DNA of 64,000 nucleotides from Takifugu bimaculatus (Eukaryota; Chordata; Actinopteri; Tetraodontiformes; Tetraodontidae): NCBI GenBank assembly GCA_004026145.2, contig CP034986.1, positions 12,842,804 through 12,906,803 on the forward strand, read 5' to 3'. The position numbers and the translations under genes were made by a program. Positions 38,745-55,111 of the stretch are shown piece after piece. The stretch's first letter is position 1. Each line of letters starts with the position of its first letter. The notes under the pieces are model-generated. The model was given only the letters and a program-made list of their open reading frames with translations, ran no database searches and was not told the origin of the DNA.

Positions 38745-39090
38745 TTAAGGTCTGCTTCTCTCAACATTCCAGGGTCTCATCTGGCACAGAAAGGGGACCG
38801 AGCTTCTAGTCTGCCTACTCCAAAGCTATGGAACAGTTGACCGGATGATCTGAAAGCTCCAACATCTGGGACAGCTTTCAAATCGTTCCTTAAGACACAC
38901 CTGTGTCCGGCGTCTGGCAGCTACTGATACCGCCTGTGAATCCTGGATGGAGCTTTCTTCCTCCTTTTATTGGTTTCTTTGTTGCTTATTTTCTTTTATG
39001 TTCACTGTCATTGTTTTTGTGTTTTATTTTTTGTTTTAATTTCCCTTACTGACTGGAAAGCGCTTCGGTTAAGGTGTCGTGCCAACAAGT
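38745..39090 (+). mobile_element. 3' fragment of an L2/CR1-like LINE
   Basis: Translation gives the decayed end of a LINE reverse-transcriptase ORF, with Lys-Leu-Trp-Asn-Ser, then Pro-Asp-Asp-Leu-Lys, then FKSFLKTHLC. A T-rich 3' UTR follows, with AAGCGCTTCGGTTAAGG near the end. A stop interrupts the Leu-Pro expected after LWNS, so it is inactive. Confidence 0.65.
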
Positions 39091-41524
39091 TTTATTTGCT
39101 TGCTCGAATTAATGGATACCGCTGTAAATGCGTGTGCGTCTATTTTTAACCGTGGCGACAGCTGCCTCGGTGTCTCGCGCTGGAAAGGCCTCGAGGCCAC
39201 GAGGGTTGGAAACACACAAACATCAACAGATTTCAGAGGTGCGAGAACACAGAACGACAACACCGATCCAAATATCGATTGTGTGTACTTGTGAGTGTAT
39301 TTGTGTGTGTGTGTGTTTGTGTGTGTGTGCGTGCGCGCTCTCACCTTGTTGGCAGCGGTCGGTCAGAGGCTGACAGCAGCCAGACTGACACTAAAGTTAG
39401 AGAGACCCTCACCCCTCCTAATCTGCCCCCCCCACCACAGACACCCGACACCAGCGAGTACTTTTACTCGAGTACTTGCGGCTGCTTTACTGCTTTAACA
39501 ATGTCATTGAACATTTGATGGGCTTGACTCAACTTTAGTACTTTTACAGGTTTAAAAAGCTCTGGAAATCGTTTGATATTGTGATTGCTTCACACAAATA
39601 ATCCCAGATCTGAACCGGCCTTATCTCGGAATGACGTTCCTTCCCCGAATTTTGGATTGACTCTGTGATTTATAAACTCTGAATGCTGGGAATTTAAATT
39701 ATAAGATCCATTATTATTATTAAATTATAAGGCCTTGTGCTTCTTAATCCTGAATTTTGGCCAGTTGAACCAACTGCATCCGCCATAAATGTGTAGTTCA
39801 ATTATGGTGTCTGCTGATGTTTGCACAAGCACAACCTGGAATATCCCCATCAGCCAAATCTGTGGAATCCCGTCATCCTGCACTATCCATGAGCTCAGGA
39901 AAGCTTTCGAAATTTTATTTTCTTTCAGATTCAATTTAGCCATATATCAACACTAGCTTCAGAAGCATTTATGCTAACTGAGGAAATACCTACTGACACG
40001 ATCAGCCAGATCACGAGTGAAAAAAATGGTTCTTCATTTCTAGCTGGCACCAAGCTACTTTAATTAGCTTTAATTAGCAGGAAAACAGCATTATTTAAAA
40101 CGTTTTGATCTGGTAGTGGTGTGGTGTGGGTATAAATGACATGCGTGCCAAAGAAGTCTGAAAAATGTTCAGTTTTAAAGTAAATGTTTAGTGGTTTTGT
40201 CACATAAAAAAGTACAACACTGATGTACAACTTCCATACGTGAACTTTACAGGCACCAGTCTCTCGAGTCGAGTGTCAATATTACAACACATATTAAACC
40301 CTGCTGTGAAAAACAAAATAAAGGCACATACCGAAAAAACACAGCGACTGACACAGGAAAGGTTCTGCATCTGAGGGACAGGAGGTATAGAAGAGAAAAG
40401 CTACGGCAACAAGAAGATAAAGTAATCTATTACTTCTCATTGATCAACAGCACAGGTCAACAACAGGTCACATGATACAGCCGTACACTTGCAGTCGGAG
40501 CACAATGATGCTACATTTCCATGTTTTGTTGTGGATTTTCTTTTTTTGGTTTTTAACATTGTAAACGTTTTTAAAGAACGTGCTCAGGAATAACTCCTCT
40601 TAGTAAATTCTAATTCTCTTTTAAAAAAATATGTGTGACAAGATACGTTTATGCTAAAAATGTTGAAACATACATTTAGAATATTGAAGGCTAATTTTTA
40701 AACTTGTCGCAGCGATAAATATTGAGGGTTTAACCAGCCTTCAAGTTCAATCACATGTGACGAGCACATCCTGATGAGACAACCTGAAACTGACAGACCT
40801 GTAAAGGACACAGTTGGCACTTTTGGGCTTTTTCCAACAAAAGAAAAATAAAATTAAGGAGCTTAAACTCTTGCAGAGGTTTGGCAGAAGCAACGTTTGT
40901 GAGCTGAATTGATTTTTATCTCGATCGCCCCTGAATGTGATCTCATTTCCCCTCCATTTCCTGCTCCGTAGTAACATTAGCAGTGATGTTTCCAAGAGAG
41001 GTGAAGCGCTTAGAAGCAAAGCAAATCTTATAATCAACCTAGTCTTAATTAAATGTTTTGCTAGCTAATGGCTACATTAAAATTGAATAAAAGAATGTAG
41101 ATGCTTACATTTTTAATAGTCAGGAGTAACTTAGTGTGTGAACATTGACTTTGTAGAGTTATTATTGGCATCTTCAATCTTCCATTTTAAAGAATGCATT
41201 CCTTCCTGGAGGGAGAAGCTTTAGACATAGAGCAGGATGACATGCCACGGGGGCTAACTGGTTAGCATGCTAACCCAACACAGTTGCCTCAGGGATATCA
41301 CGCTAATCCTCTTTGCTTTGCTCAACAGTTTCTGGGAAAAGGACCAGAGTGAAAAGGTTAGGTCAAAGGTTAGGGAAAGTTACAATTATTGCGTTTCTGT
41401 GAGCGCTTTTCGGTCAGACGAGAGCTAAAGATCCAGCCGGTTGACATTTTGCCTTTATTCAGTCAGAATGTCACTTTGAAAGCGGCGACAATCTTGTCAG
41501 CATGTTTGTTTTCATATGTTCCAC
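39091..41524. other. Intergenic, no gene seen
   Basis: AT-rich sequence with a GT-rich tract at about 39294-39331. No splice-flanked conserved frame was found. The right end is likely the prlr 3' UTR. Confidence 0.5.
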
Positions 41525-45295
<3,771 letters not shown>

Positions 45296-48200
45296 CCTGC
45301 CACTTCCTGTCAACCTGCCAGCACAGGAACAGCCAGAGTGAGACACAAACGGAGCCCAGGGACACAGCAGCTGCCCGTGAAGCCAGGACAGGCGCGCCTT
45401 TATGCAGCGGGAGGATGAGCGCTCTTTTAGCATCGTTTACGCGGGTCATGAGACTGCTCATGCAGCAACAAATGTTCCCACCACCAGATTAACGTTGTCG
45501 CTCCCTCCCGCTAAACCCTGAAGTTAGATTTTACAGTCGCTCTCCTCTTGGGTGCGAGTGCAGAGCTGGAAATAAAATAAATCAGCTTTTTAAAACTTCT
45601 ATTCAGTAACATCACATCTAGGACAAATCTAAACCCTGGCTAAATCCTAAATGTATGGACTGGAACGGCCCTGCTGGCTGGAAATACTTATGAAAGTTAG
45701 AAATCCTCTTTGTTTCCCCGGCAGCCACGGCAAGGATTATGGGCGTTAAAGGTATAACAGAGATTTTCAAAAGCCTTCAGAGGACGTTTGATAAATCACA
45801 GTTTCAAGTTTCGGAGGCCATTTTGACGGCAAACGTGCAGATGTGAAGGGTTTCGGTAACTGTGCGTGCAAACGCTCAGCTAAGAAGTACCTCACAACCA
45901 CCTACTGGACTCACAAGTACCTCACAAGTACTGGACTCGACCCTGGAGAGCAGCAGCAGCTGTGGAGAGTTAAAGCATCGCCTGAAAATTCCTCCTAATC
46001 AGCTTAGCGGGTGAACCGCTTTGTTACAGAGAGCATGTGAAGCCGTATGGTCCAACACCGCCGCTCAAACCTTATGCAACAAACGGTATCACTGGTAGCT
46101 TCTCTTCCACTCTCAGGCTCTTTGACAGGTTCTCCCCAGTCAGCAGACAAATGGCGATTCCAAATTGTCTCTATTTATTCAAGGCTAAACGGCCACAGAT
46201 GATACAAACAAGGATCTCCACGAGTGCCTGCTGAGCGTTGGGACGAGTCTTTGATGACCGATCGAACATGGGGGGACATTTCAAGCCACCCTAACAACCA
46301 CTTTACATCACACTACAAGACATTTTCTGCATCAAATGCCTCGAAATAGGAATGTGAGGCATTTTAGAATGATTGCTTTAGTAAAAATTGAAATTAAATG
46401 CTTAAAAACAGTCATTGGGGTTTACACCTGCTAACTGTTGAGCACACAAAACAAAAACGACATCTGAAAATTAAAAAGTGCTCATGTAGGCTACAGCATC
46501 CCATTAAAAGCTGTGGGTCGCTACATGATGACTCTGATGGTGGCTGTTAGCAAATCTTAGCTTCGCGTTATCTGTGTTTTAACTTTTAAATTGCTGTTGT
46601 TTTGTTACAGCTCCTGCACTTTTTTCCTATTGAAACTCAACATTGCATCTTTGAAATTGTTTGTTTTAACCCACACTATCATTTCCTTGTAACTGTTCCT
46701 AGGAAGTGCTGCTGACCTCTTGGTCAGGTCACCTTTCTGAAAGAGATCCTGATCTCAATGGGTTTTATCTGGCTAAATAAAGGTTAAGTCGTTAATTCAA
46801 TTGAATTAAGACTAAATACTGCCTCCGCGGTTAAAAACAGTAAAGAAAAACTCATATTGTCATCAGAAAGATGTTCAAAATGGGGCAAATTATAAAGAGT
46901 AATGATGCCACAACTGGGCTTTGTGCCTTTATTAAGATCCTTAAGTGCTGAGAGAGCAAGAGAGTGAATAATCCTGGCCTTGATTTGACAGGACACAAGG
47001 GATTACAAACAAGGCCTTGTTATGGAAGGGAAGACTTGCTCGGACACAAGGACCCATCGCCATAAAACATCAAATCAAATCTGTACAATTTGGAGGAATG
47101 GCGTGGCTCTCCTCCCATCTTCAGTCCAAACTCGGAGGGACTCTGGTCCAAAGGAGGATGAGCAGATGCAGAACAGTGGTTTTACTGAATAAAGGCCGGA
47201 AAACAGTGATTTGAATCAGCTGCTGCAGAGTCACGGCATGAGGAGTCCATTAAGTCGTTAGCATCTTTAACATCCAGATGGGCCGATAGAGGTGGCAGCT
47301 GAGGCGAATAATTGATGCTGGAAATGTCTGGAAATCCAGCGTGAACCTGGTCAACAGACCGAGACACCCGGGCAGATCCACACGAGCAATACAGGTAATT
47401 CTCACTGAAGGTTTCCATCTTTCATGCCCGTCACAATGCTCATAGCCAGGGATGGGCAACAACACAGCGGCCTTATTTCACCGTATCGTTACTCGGAACA
47501 ACTGTCCAAACAGCCACTGACACCAACGACACAAAAACTCATGTCGAGTATTACTCCTCCATCAGAAGGTGCTGGTGCAGACAACAAACTTCTCACACTG
47601 CTGACACAGAATTGGCTTCTCCCTTCTTGGGAATCGCAAAAAAACCTGGAAAATACAGTTGGAAAGAGGTGGTATGAAGAGTTTGTTTTCGGCTTTCTGC
47701 CAATCGCTTAATTTTCCACAATGTCTTGATTTGCCAACTGATCATTGTTGCATTGAAACCTCTTCCAGGTGCTCCTGTTGTCTGCATCTTGTGCCTCGTC
47801 AGTCTCATCAGATTCTCTTTTTTTCACTGCATCAACATGTTTGCTAGCTCGTGACAATGTCGCGAGCTAAGATTCAAGCGACTTTATTGGCTGTCACATG
47901 GTGACAGGCTCAAATTATAACTGCAACAAAGATGCAAAAAAACTGATGTGGAATGTGATGTGGAATGTGAATTTGCTACAGAAAATAAATGTAATTATAA
48001 TAAAGTAATTTAATTACAGGAAGTTAAGTTGTTGTGCTGTTTCTGTCTCAAGTTATTTTGACTTGTCCTCACTGAACTTTGAACCTCTATCTGACCAGCC
48101 TTGAAGGCCCTCCAGGGGTCATTGAGGTTAAACCCGTGCATCTCACTCAGCTTGGGGCAAAAATGTCAAACAATTGGCCAAAAAAAGACGAGAAAATTTC

Positions 48201-51200
48201 TGTTGTTCAACAAAATGTTGTTCATACCAGCAGGACAACTCAAGGCAGGTTGAGCGCGATCAGAACTTATCTTTCCACCTGGAACCATCACAAGTGATCT
48301 CAGGCTGGACCTGAGGCCTCACGCACGAAAAATGTCACATCCGCACTTTTCCACGCCCATGTTCAGATTTATCAAGCGTGAAACCCCCGTGGAAATGTGC
48401 TGTGCTCCACGCCAACGTCGTGGCTGGTGTGGAGCACATTTGTTCCAGCTGCTGGCGACCCTCAGAGGTGATGCTGAGAAGCTGGTGACACTGTCAAAAA
48501 GGCAGATAAATGGATGAAGAATCAACCCACCAAAGTCACTGCGATTACATGAGTGAATATGAAAGCATGCGTGGAATGGTGAGGAAAATACTGGCGCCAT
48601 TAGGAGATATATTATATTATATTGCTGAAGGAGCTGTGCACAGAAAAAGTCTCGAGACCGAGAAGACTGTTTGACTCGGGACACCCACTGGCTCATCAGC
48701 CGCTTTATTCCTCTTCTGTTTATTATTGATGCCAGAGGACGGCGTTCCAAAAAGAATATTCCTGCGTCTCTTGACTTCACTGACGATTGTCTAGAACTAG
48801 CAACGGGTAAAATACCTCTTCTTCTCCTTGGGACTTTTCTTTTGTTTCCATGATCTGCCAAGAGAGGAATCCCATCTGTTTAGACTGATGTTTAACTGAG
48901 GGCGTGGCGAGGAGGAGACCTGTGTGCCAGCATGTGCGCTCAATTCCAGGCTGAATGGGAGAGACCAATGTGCTTGGATTCAGGCGTACCTACGGTTGAC
49001 ACCAGACCATGCGAACGCCTGAAGTGCATCCCTGGAGAACAGCAGCACAGGCAGAAGAACCTGGCCGGCGTGCCCGAGTGATGCCTTTTGAGGTGGGACT
49101 CAGAGTCTTGTCGCCACGTCCACCATAAACCTTTTTTAGGGGATGGGAACGTGAGGACGGGCCTCCTGACCACCCTCCTGTCAGAGACTGCAGGGCGAAG
49201 CAGCAACCACGAGGAAAGTGCCTACTAACAGTAGAATGGCAGGTGTCGCCCTTGAGTCGTTTAGAGGTGTTGTGGGCCCATCAATGAACCACCGGTGGAG
49301 CAGGGTGTCCACCTCAAGACCCTGGAGAAGCAATTCCCTCTGCCCCACTCAATGAAAGGGTTGTCCTGTGGTCCAAATAACATCATCACCTCCTGCAGAG
49401 TGCTCATAAAGAGTGGGTCTACTGAGGGCAAACGTGCTGCTTAGCAACTGCCATCTTTAGTGGTTCCTGTGGTTCATTGTGTTAATTTTTATAAATCTGT
49501 TTATTCATGACGATAGATGACTTTAAAATGTTTGTTTTCACAGCCCTAAATATAATACACCCCATAATGTGAATAGTAGAGGGTGCTGTCCCTCACAGAC
49601 TAGCGTCTTCATTGTACTGATGGAATCTGCTGCTTCACGGTTTGATTTCATTAGCACCAAATTAGCTTAGCACTAAATCAAGAATAGCCTCAAACCCATG
49701 ACGCTGGTGGCAACCATGTGACAAACATTGGTTCCAGACGCAACTGCAGCGGGAAACACAGGCGGTCGAACGTTCGCTGGTTGCTGTGACAACCGCATGG
49801 CAAATTGGCTGCCGTCACTCCCTCTGGAGAGGATTATTATGGTCTAGAGAACCGTGTGAAATGGCATCACCTGCAGGTCTGAGGGTCTCTGCTGGAATCA
49901 ACTGAGATTTATTCTGAATGTGGATTTTCTGACTTTTTGGAGCTCATATCAGATGATTTCAGCCACTGAAGTGGGTTATAAAAGACTCCAAATATGTGTT
50001 TGTGTTTGTCATGTGCAGCTTCAGTCCCGTGAGCTGCTCGATCTACCAACAAAGAAAACCAGATCTCAGTCCAGCCGAGGCAGCGAGCGACGGTCAGATG
50101 GCTGCCGTGCCCAACGAGCAGCGGATTAAAGGCTTATTACGTGTAGCAGCAGGTGGAAATATGTGGAAAGAACCGTGTTCCTTCCCATTTTCTCAGAGTT
50201 TGACGCTTTATTGGTCGGCCTCCTTCAGGCCTGATGACCAATGTCTTCTGATTTCTCTACTTGTGTTTTTAAGCTTCTTTGGTGGAGCAGCAACAGGTTT
50301 TCTGCTCCTGAAAAGCAGTCCAGAGATTTCTGAATCCCAGCGAGCTCCTAAAGGCTGCAGGAACCTCTGACACCTTCAACATCAGTTCTTCCTGGAAATG
50401 CTCCTCTGTTGCAACTTATGAACTTAAATGGATTGTTTTATCTTATAATTTACAGCGTTAACAAACCCAGCAGTTCATTATTTTTCACTCACATGCCTGG
50501 AATAATGGAATAATGAGTCCTCCCAACATTGTCTGCGCTTCCTTTTCTCCATTCTCACCCTAAACCAAAGACAGTTGGTGGATTCATGCTGGACACATCG
50601 AGAAGCCGAATAAAGTTCATGGAAATCTCTCAAAAACAAGTGATCCACCGACGTTTTTCTGACATCATTCAAGTTCTGGACAGTTTGGGAAGCGACGTGA
50701 TTCCTGACAGAACCTATAGAAGATAAAAGGTCACATGACAACCTCTTGTCTTAATTAAAACTTCAATCGAACGACTCAAAAGTCTGAAGCTTCTGGACCC
50801 CTGAAGAAGGTTCTGTGAGAAACCGTCCCAGCCATCGTTGATCCAGGACGACCGGAAGCACAACGCCCAGAAAACGCTCCGGTTTTCCATCCTCACCTTC
50901 ATCCCCCCCATCTCTCCGAAGGGATGATCATCCCAGAGGCTCCTCGAAGAGACGGCGCCCTTCAGCCCCCCGGAGTGAAGCGCCTGCGTCAGACACGTGG
51001 AGGATTCAGCCACAATTAGTCTTATCTGAAGGCCACATCCCAGCACTCATCAACATTCCCTCACAGTTCACACAGCGCCGTGGGCAACACACACACACAC
51101 ACACACACAGATGTGAACAGAGGTTTCAGTCAAAGGCAGTCACATGAATGGCAACATGCAAACTGGGCTCAACACAGTGGCGCCAAAAGGCTTGCTGAAC

Positions 51201-52800
51201 TATTTATTATAAATCCGGCCGTCTAATCTCCAGGCCAGTGAACCGCAGTGACGTTAGAAAAGACGGAGGTTACATAAATAAGCATGGCCGACCATCATCA
51301 CCCCCCCCCCCCCCAGGAGTCCAACCATCTTACAGGAAGACGTTTGCTGACAACTCAAAGGTGATGCTGATGGAAGGCCGCACATGCAAATCACCAAAAA
51401 AACGTTGCTACGCCACGAATTCGGATTACTCACGTTGCATTTAAGCCCGTTACATTAATCGCTGTTGGTGGTTGTTGTGTTCCAACTTCCTGCACAACAG
51501 CTGTAAGTTAAGTCCTTTTAAACATCACCTGTCAAGATTTACTACGTTTTCCAAAAACAAAACAAATATCAGCATTACTTTTCTTTTTGCCTGTTGCTTT
51601 TTAGCAGTCGGATCAGAACCAGAACAGTTTGACACACTTACAGTTGAAGCTAATTTAACAGCAAAGGCAAAAGAATTCAGCATCATTTCAGCAGCTCAAA
51701 GTAAAACCAGTCCAATTTCAAACAGAAACGCATTTAAAACCAACACCATTGTTACGTATGGTCATCTGCTCGTGCTAAATTAATCAAATCCACATCAAAA
51801 CTGCGCAGAAGTACATTTTCTGACTCCTAATCCAACCAAACAAATAGAAACTGAGGTTGTGTTTAGTCTTTACTACCTTTTTGACACATCTAAACATCAT
51901 CAGGCATCAGAACATCTCTGCACACAGTCAGAACTAGATGAAGCAACCAGAAGGGAACCTGCAGAATGTTTTTGTTCTATTCACGACATGGTTGTGATGA
52001 GCACGGATTTAGAATTTAGAAAGCTGTTGTGCACATTTGTGTTCAGAAAGTCACCCACAGGATTCTGACCGGACTGATCCCAGTCAAAACTCCATCCCTT
52101 CCAGAACCAAAACATGGTTGTATTTCAGCCAGTTGGACGCACTTAAAGCTAATTTAGCAGGAAAGGCTAAAGGATTTCAGCCCAATTCAACAGCTAATTA
52201 AGAGTGTTGTCCTTCATCAAACCAGCGCGTCCAGAATATTTGGCACAAATCCGAATGTGAAGATGACAATTGATTTTTTCCCCATGTGGCATCAAAAAAC
52301 CTCATCTATTTAGAACAGATATGCATTTAAAACCATCTGAAATCGTTATTTAACATATAAATTAAATCTATATCTGCGCAGAAGAAAATTGTTTAATTAG
52401 AATCAATAAACAGCTAAAATAAGCCACGGAGATGTTAAAACAAAATAAAACTACCATTAATGGGCACCTTAAGATGTAAAAGAATGTCACAATTCGGTGT
52501 TTAAATAGACTTTGGGATTTAGCCTGAAACTTACAAACAAACAACAGACAACAAAAATAAAAGCTGATTTTGTTCAAATGCCAAAAGCTTTTTTAAATTT
52601 GCAGCCTTGAGTCCAAAAGTTTTGTTTTTCGGAAACACACTTACTTACAACCCGAACCTCCAGTTAACGTGACGATTTTCACTTTTAAATCAAATGTTTT
52701 GTGTTTTTTTCCCAATAAACTGCCCAACGGGAAAGCTGCCAGTCTGTTAGCATGATTAAAATGCTAATTTTAAACTCCCAAGCCGGAGGCACAGGGCACG
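45296..52800. other. Gene-poor 7.5 kb upstream of prlr
   Basis: No conserved exon is recognised on either strand. It is probably the large first intron or upstream region of prlr. It contains LINE-tail debris near 46.7 kb, a short (CA)n at about 51088-51110 and a C-homopolymer at 51300-51314. The stretch 48300-49230 may be a decayed DNA transposon, but I could not define its ends. Confidence 0.5.
46690..46790 (+). mobile_element. LINE 3' tail remnant
   Basis: GGTCAGGTCACC, then GAGATCCTGATCTCAATGGG (a small hairpin), then GGCTAAATAAAGGTTAA form a common teleost non-LTR retrotransposon 3' end. The family is not assigned. Confidence 0.5.
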
Positions 52801-52812
52801 AATCCGACTTAC

Positions 52813-53045
52813 CGCGTCAGTAAAGCGATTTGAAGCGCGCCTGCTGTCGCCTCCAACCTCCGGGAGAAGCTCCGGGCCGCCGCCGCCCTCCGGTCCGAGC
52901 GAAGCCGCCGCGGAGGAACCAGGACGCGCCGCCGCCGCTGCTGCTGCTGCTGCGTTCACTTACCGCGGTGCGTTCACGTCCCGCCGCTGCGCACACTGTT
53001 GCTGCCGCCGACCCGTGGCTGAGTTGACTTTGCTGCCGCGGTTCC
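52813..53045 (-). promoter_or_regulatory. CpG-rich patch with two possible 5' non-coding exons of prlr
   Basis: GC- and CpG-rich sequence surrounded by AT-rich DNA. On the minus strand two strong donors share the core CGCG|GTAAG: exon edges at 52813 and 52964. They would splice towards prlr, the next minus-strand gene, about 7.5 kb away. A (CTG)n run at about 52938-52953 lies between them. Assignment to prlr is inferred from orientation. Confidence 0.4.
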
Positions 53046-53252
53046 TCCTCCCTCTCCTCCTCCTCCCTCTCCTCCCTCTTCTCCTCCTCCTCCCTCTCCT
53101 CCCTCTTCTCCCCGTCCTCCCTCTCCTCCTCCTTCCTCTCCTCCTCCTCCCTCTCCTCCTCCTCCCTCTCTTTCCTCTCCTCCTCCTCCTTCTCGTCCTC
53201 CTCCCTCTCCTCCTCCTCCCTCTCTTCCCTCTCCTCCTCCTCCTTCTCGTCA
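53046..53252. repeat. (CTCCTC)n polypyrimidine tract
   Basis: About 200 bp of nearly pure C/T on the plus strand, made of CTC and CCT units. Its open frames are artefacts of composition. Confidence 0.9.
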
Positions 53253-53450
53253 TCAATCAATCAATCAATCTTTATTTATATAGAATCTTATACAATCAAA
53301 ATTGTTTCAAGGCGCTTTCCAGAATCCCAGGGCCTGACCCCAGACAAGCAACAGTGGCAAGGAAAAACTCCCCTTTAACAGGAAGAAACCTTGAGCAGGA
53401 CCAGGCTCATGTAGGGGGACCCTCCTGCTGATGGAGGGCTGGGTAGAAAG
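53252..53450 (+). mobile_element. Teleost interspersed repeat (SINE/MITE-like)
   Basis: It begins with ATCA tandem units and TTTATTTATATAG, then AAGGCGCTTTCCAGAATCCC, AAGGAAAAACTCCC and GGAAGAAACCTTGAGCAGGA, sequences found dispersed in many percomorph genomes. A diverged relative lies at about 55725-55860. Confidence 0.65.
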
Positions 53451-53690
53451 AGAGGAGAAGGGGGAGGACAGGTAGAGGATAGGATAGGTAGGAGAGGAGA
53501 GGGGTAGAGGAGAGGAGAAGTAGAGTGAAGGGGAGGTAGAGGAGAGGAGAAGGAGGAGGAGGGGAAAGAGGAGAGGAGAGGAGAGGAGAGGAGAGAGGAG
53601 AGGAGAGGAGAGGAGAGGAGAGGAGAGGAGAGGAGAGGAGAGGAGAGGAGAGGAGAAGAGAGGAGAGGAGAGGAGAGGAGAGGAGAGGCA
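53451..53690. repeat. (GAGGA)n polypurine tract
   Basis: Almost pure A/G, dominated by GAGGA pentamers. It is followed at 53752-53832 by another CTCCTC tract of the opposite strand sense. Confidence 0.9.
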
Positions 53691-53892
53691 CAGAGCACAA
53701 AAACATAAAAAATATGATGCACAATCACTTCAGCGGGGCCGGAGGTCAAATTCGTCCTCCTCCCTCTCCTCCTACCTCTCCTTCTTCTCCTCCTCCTCCC
53801 TCTCCTCCTCCTCCTCCTCCTCCTCCTCTTCTCAGCAGCTGAGGCCCAGCTGGAGCTGCAGGCGTCAGAGCCAGAGCAGATCCTCCAGGACT

Positions 53893-54022
53893 GTTATTAC
53901 CATTATTCCAGTTATTCCAGTTATTCCTGTTATTCCAGTTATTCCAGTTGTTCCCGTTATTCCAGTTATTCCCGTTATTCCAGTTATTCCAGTTATTCCC
54001 GTTATTCCAGTTGTTCCAGTCA
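53893..54022. repeat. 9-bp minisatellite TTATTCCAG
   Basis: About 14 units of TTATTCCAG/TTATTCCCG and variants. Its open frames encode only short-period repeats. Confidence 0.9.
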
Positions 54023-54614
54023 TTACAAGAATAACCGCAGCTATGTAATAAAACATGCTCACCCACCCACTCCAGGGTCGTCCTGTGGCCCCTCTCACCT
54101 GGACTCATGTCATATTTGACATTTAGAGCCCAGACACCCACCAACCAGTTGTTTGGTTTTTTTTCTTTATGAGCAACGTAACTACAAAACAACAACAAAC
54201 AAACAAACAAACAAGCGATTTTGCTGGGCCTCTGAGGAGTCATTGTGCACGTCATCATTGAGAGTTCCCTGAAATGCTCCAGCCATAATTCAGCTGTTTG
54301 GGGACCTGATGGATTGGGTTCCAGCTCGCAGTGTGAGTATAACAGAACAGACTCTGGTTCTTGGGCCGCCTGCATCCATAATAATGGTCCTGTAGACACG
54401 GCCAGACCATAAACTCGTTTCCAGGGTTTCCTCCCTCAGCCTGAAGGCTGATGACACTGTTGTGTTCCGTCCTGGTGAATCGGAGCAGCGTTCTTAGTGG
54501 CTCCAGAATGAACTTGATGTAATCGGAGAAGGTTCCAGGAACCTTCTCATTGTGTTTCTGACCAGAGCTTCTGGACCCGTGTGAGAACCCTCTGGGCCGT
54601 CCTACGTCCTAATG

Positions 54615-55103
54615 CAGCGGTGGGCAAACATTTTGATGCGTGGGCCACAACGGGTTCTAACATTTGACAAAGGGGCCGGACCAGGAGCAGATGGATGGAT
54701 GGAGTGCTTTGGTAACCTCACCTCATTGGAGAAAAAATACACATCTTGGGATATGGAGAAAACATGTGCTTTAATTTCAAATGAAAATGAAGAGAAGCAT
54801 TACAACAAAATATCTGACTTTGGAATGAGTCTTAAAACACTTAAAATCAAATGAATAAAATGTGCCTTTTAAAAAAAAATTAATAACCATTTCTATTTTA
54901 AAGCACTGAAAGTTCTGTTATCCTTCAGGATATCACCATCACTCTCCTCCTGACTGTCTTTTTTCTAGTGGGAAAACACCAGAATTGCAGTGAAAATTTA
55001 ACATTAACAAGGTTTATTCATTTAATTTTTCAAGTTTGGCGGGCCGGATTAAAACGTTTAACGGGCCGCGTGTGGCCCCCGGGCCTTAGTTTGCCCATGC
55101 CTG
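54615..55103 (+). mobile_element. Complete non-autonomous hAT element with 8-bp target duplication
   Basis: The ends are CAGCGGTGGGCAAAC and GTTTGCCCATGCCTG, imperfect terminal inverted repeats that start with CAG. The element is flanked on both sides by TCCTAATG (54607-54614 and 55104-55111), a perfect 8-bp duplication as made by hAT transposases. The 489-bp body has no transposase, so it would depend on an element elsewhere. Confidence 0.85.
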
Positions 55104-55111
55104 TCCTAATG

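Noticed and set aside
48300..49230. Possible Harbinger-type transposon
   Set aside because: Some phrases resemble fish Harbinger repeats, but no inverted ends or 3-bp target duplication could be defined.
53015..53749. Leu/Pro-rich and Arg/Glu-rich open frames
   Set aside because: They are simple translations of polypyrimidine/polypurine repeats and of a dispersed repeat.
53893..54022. CRISPR-like regular repeat
   Set aside because: Units are contiguous 9-mers with no unique spacers, in a vertebrate genome; it is a minisatellite.
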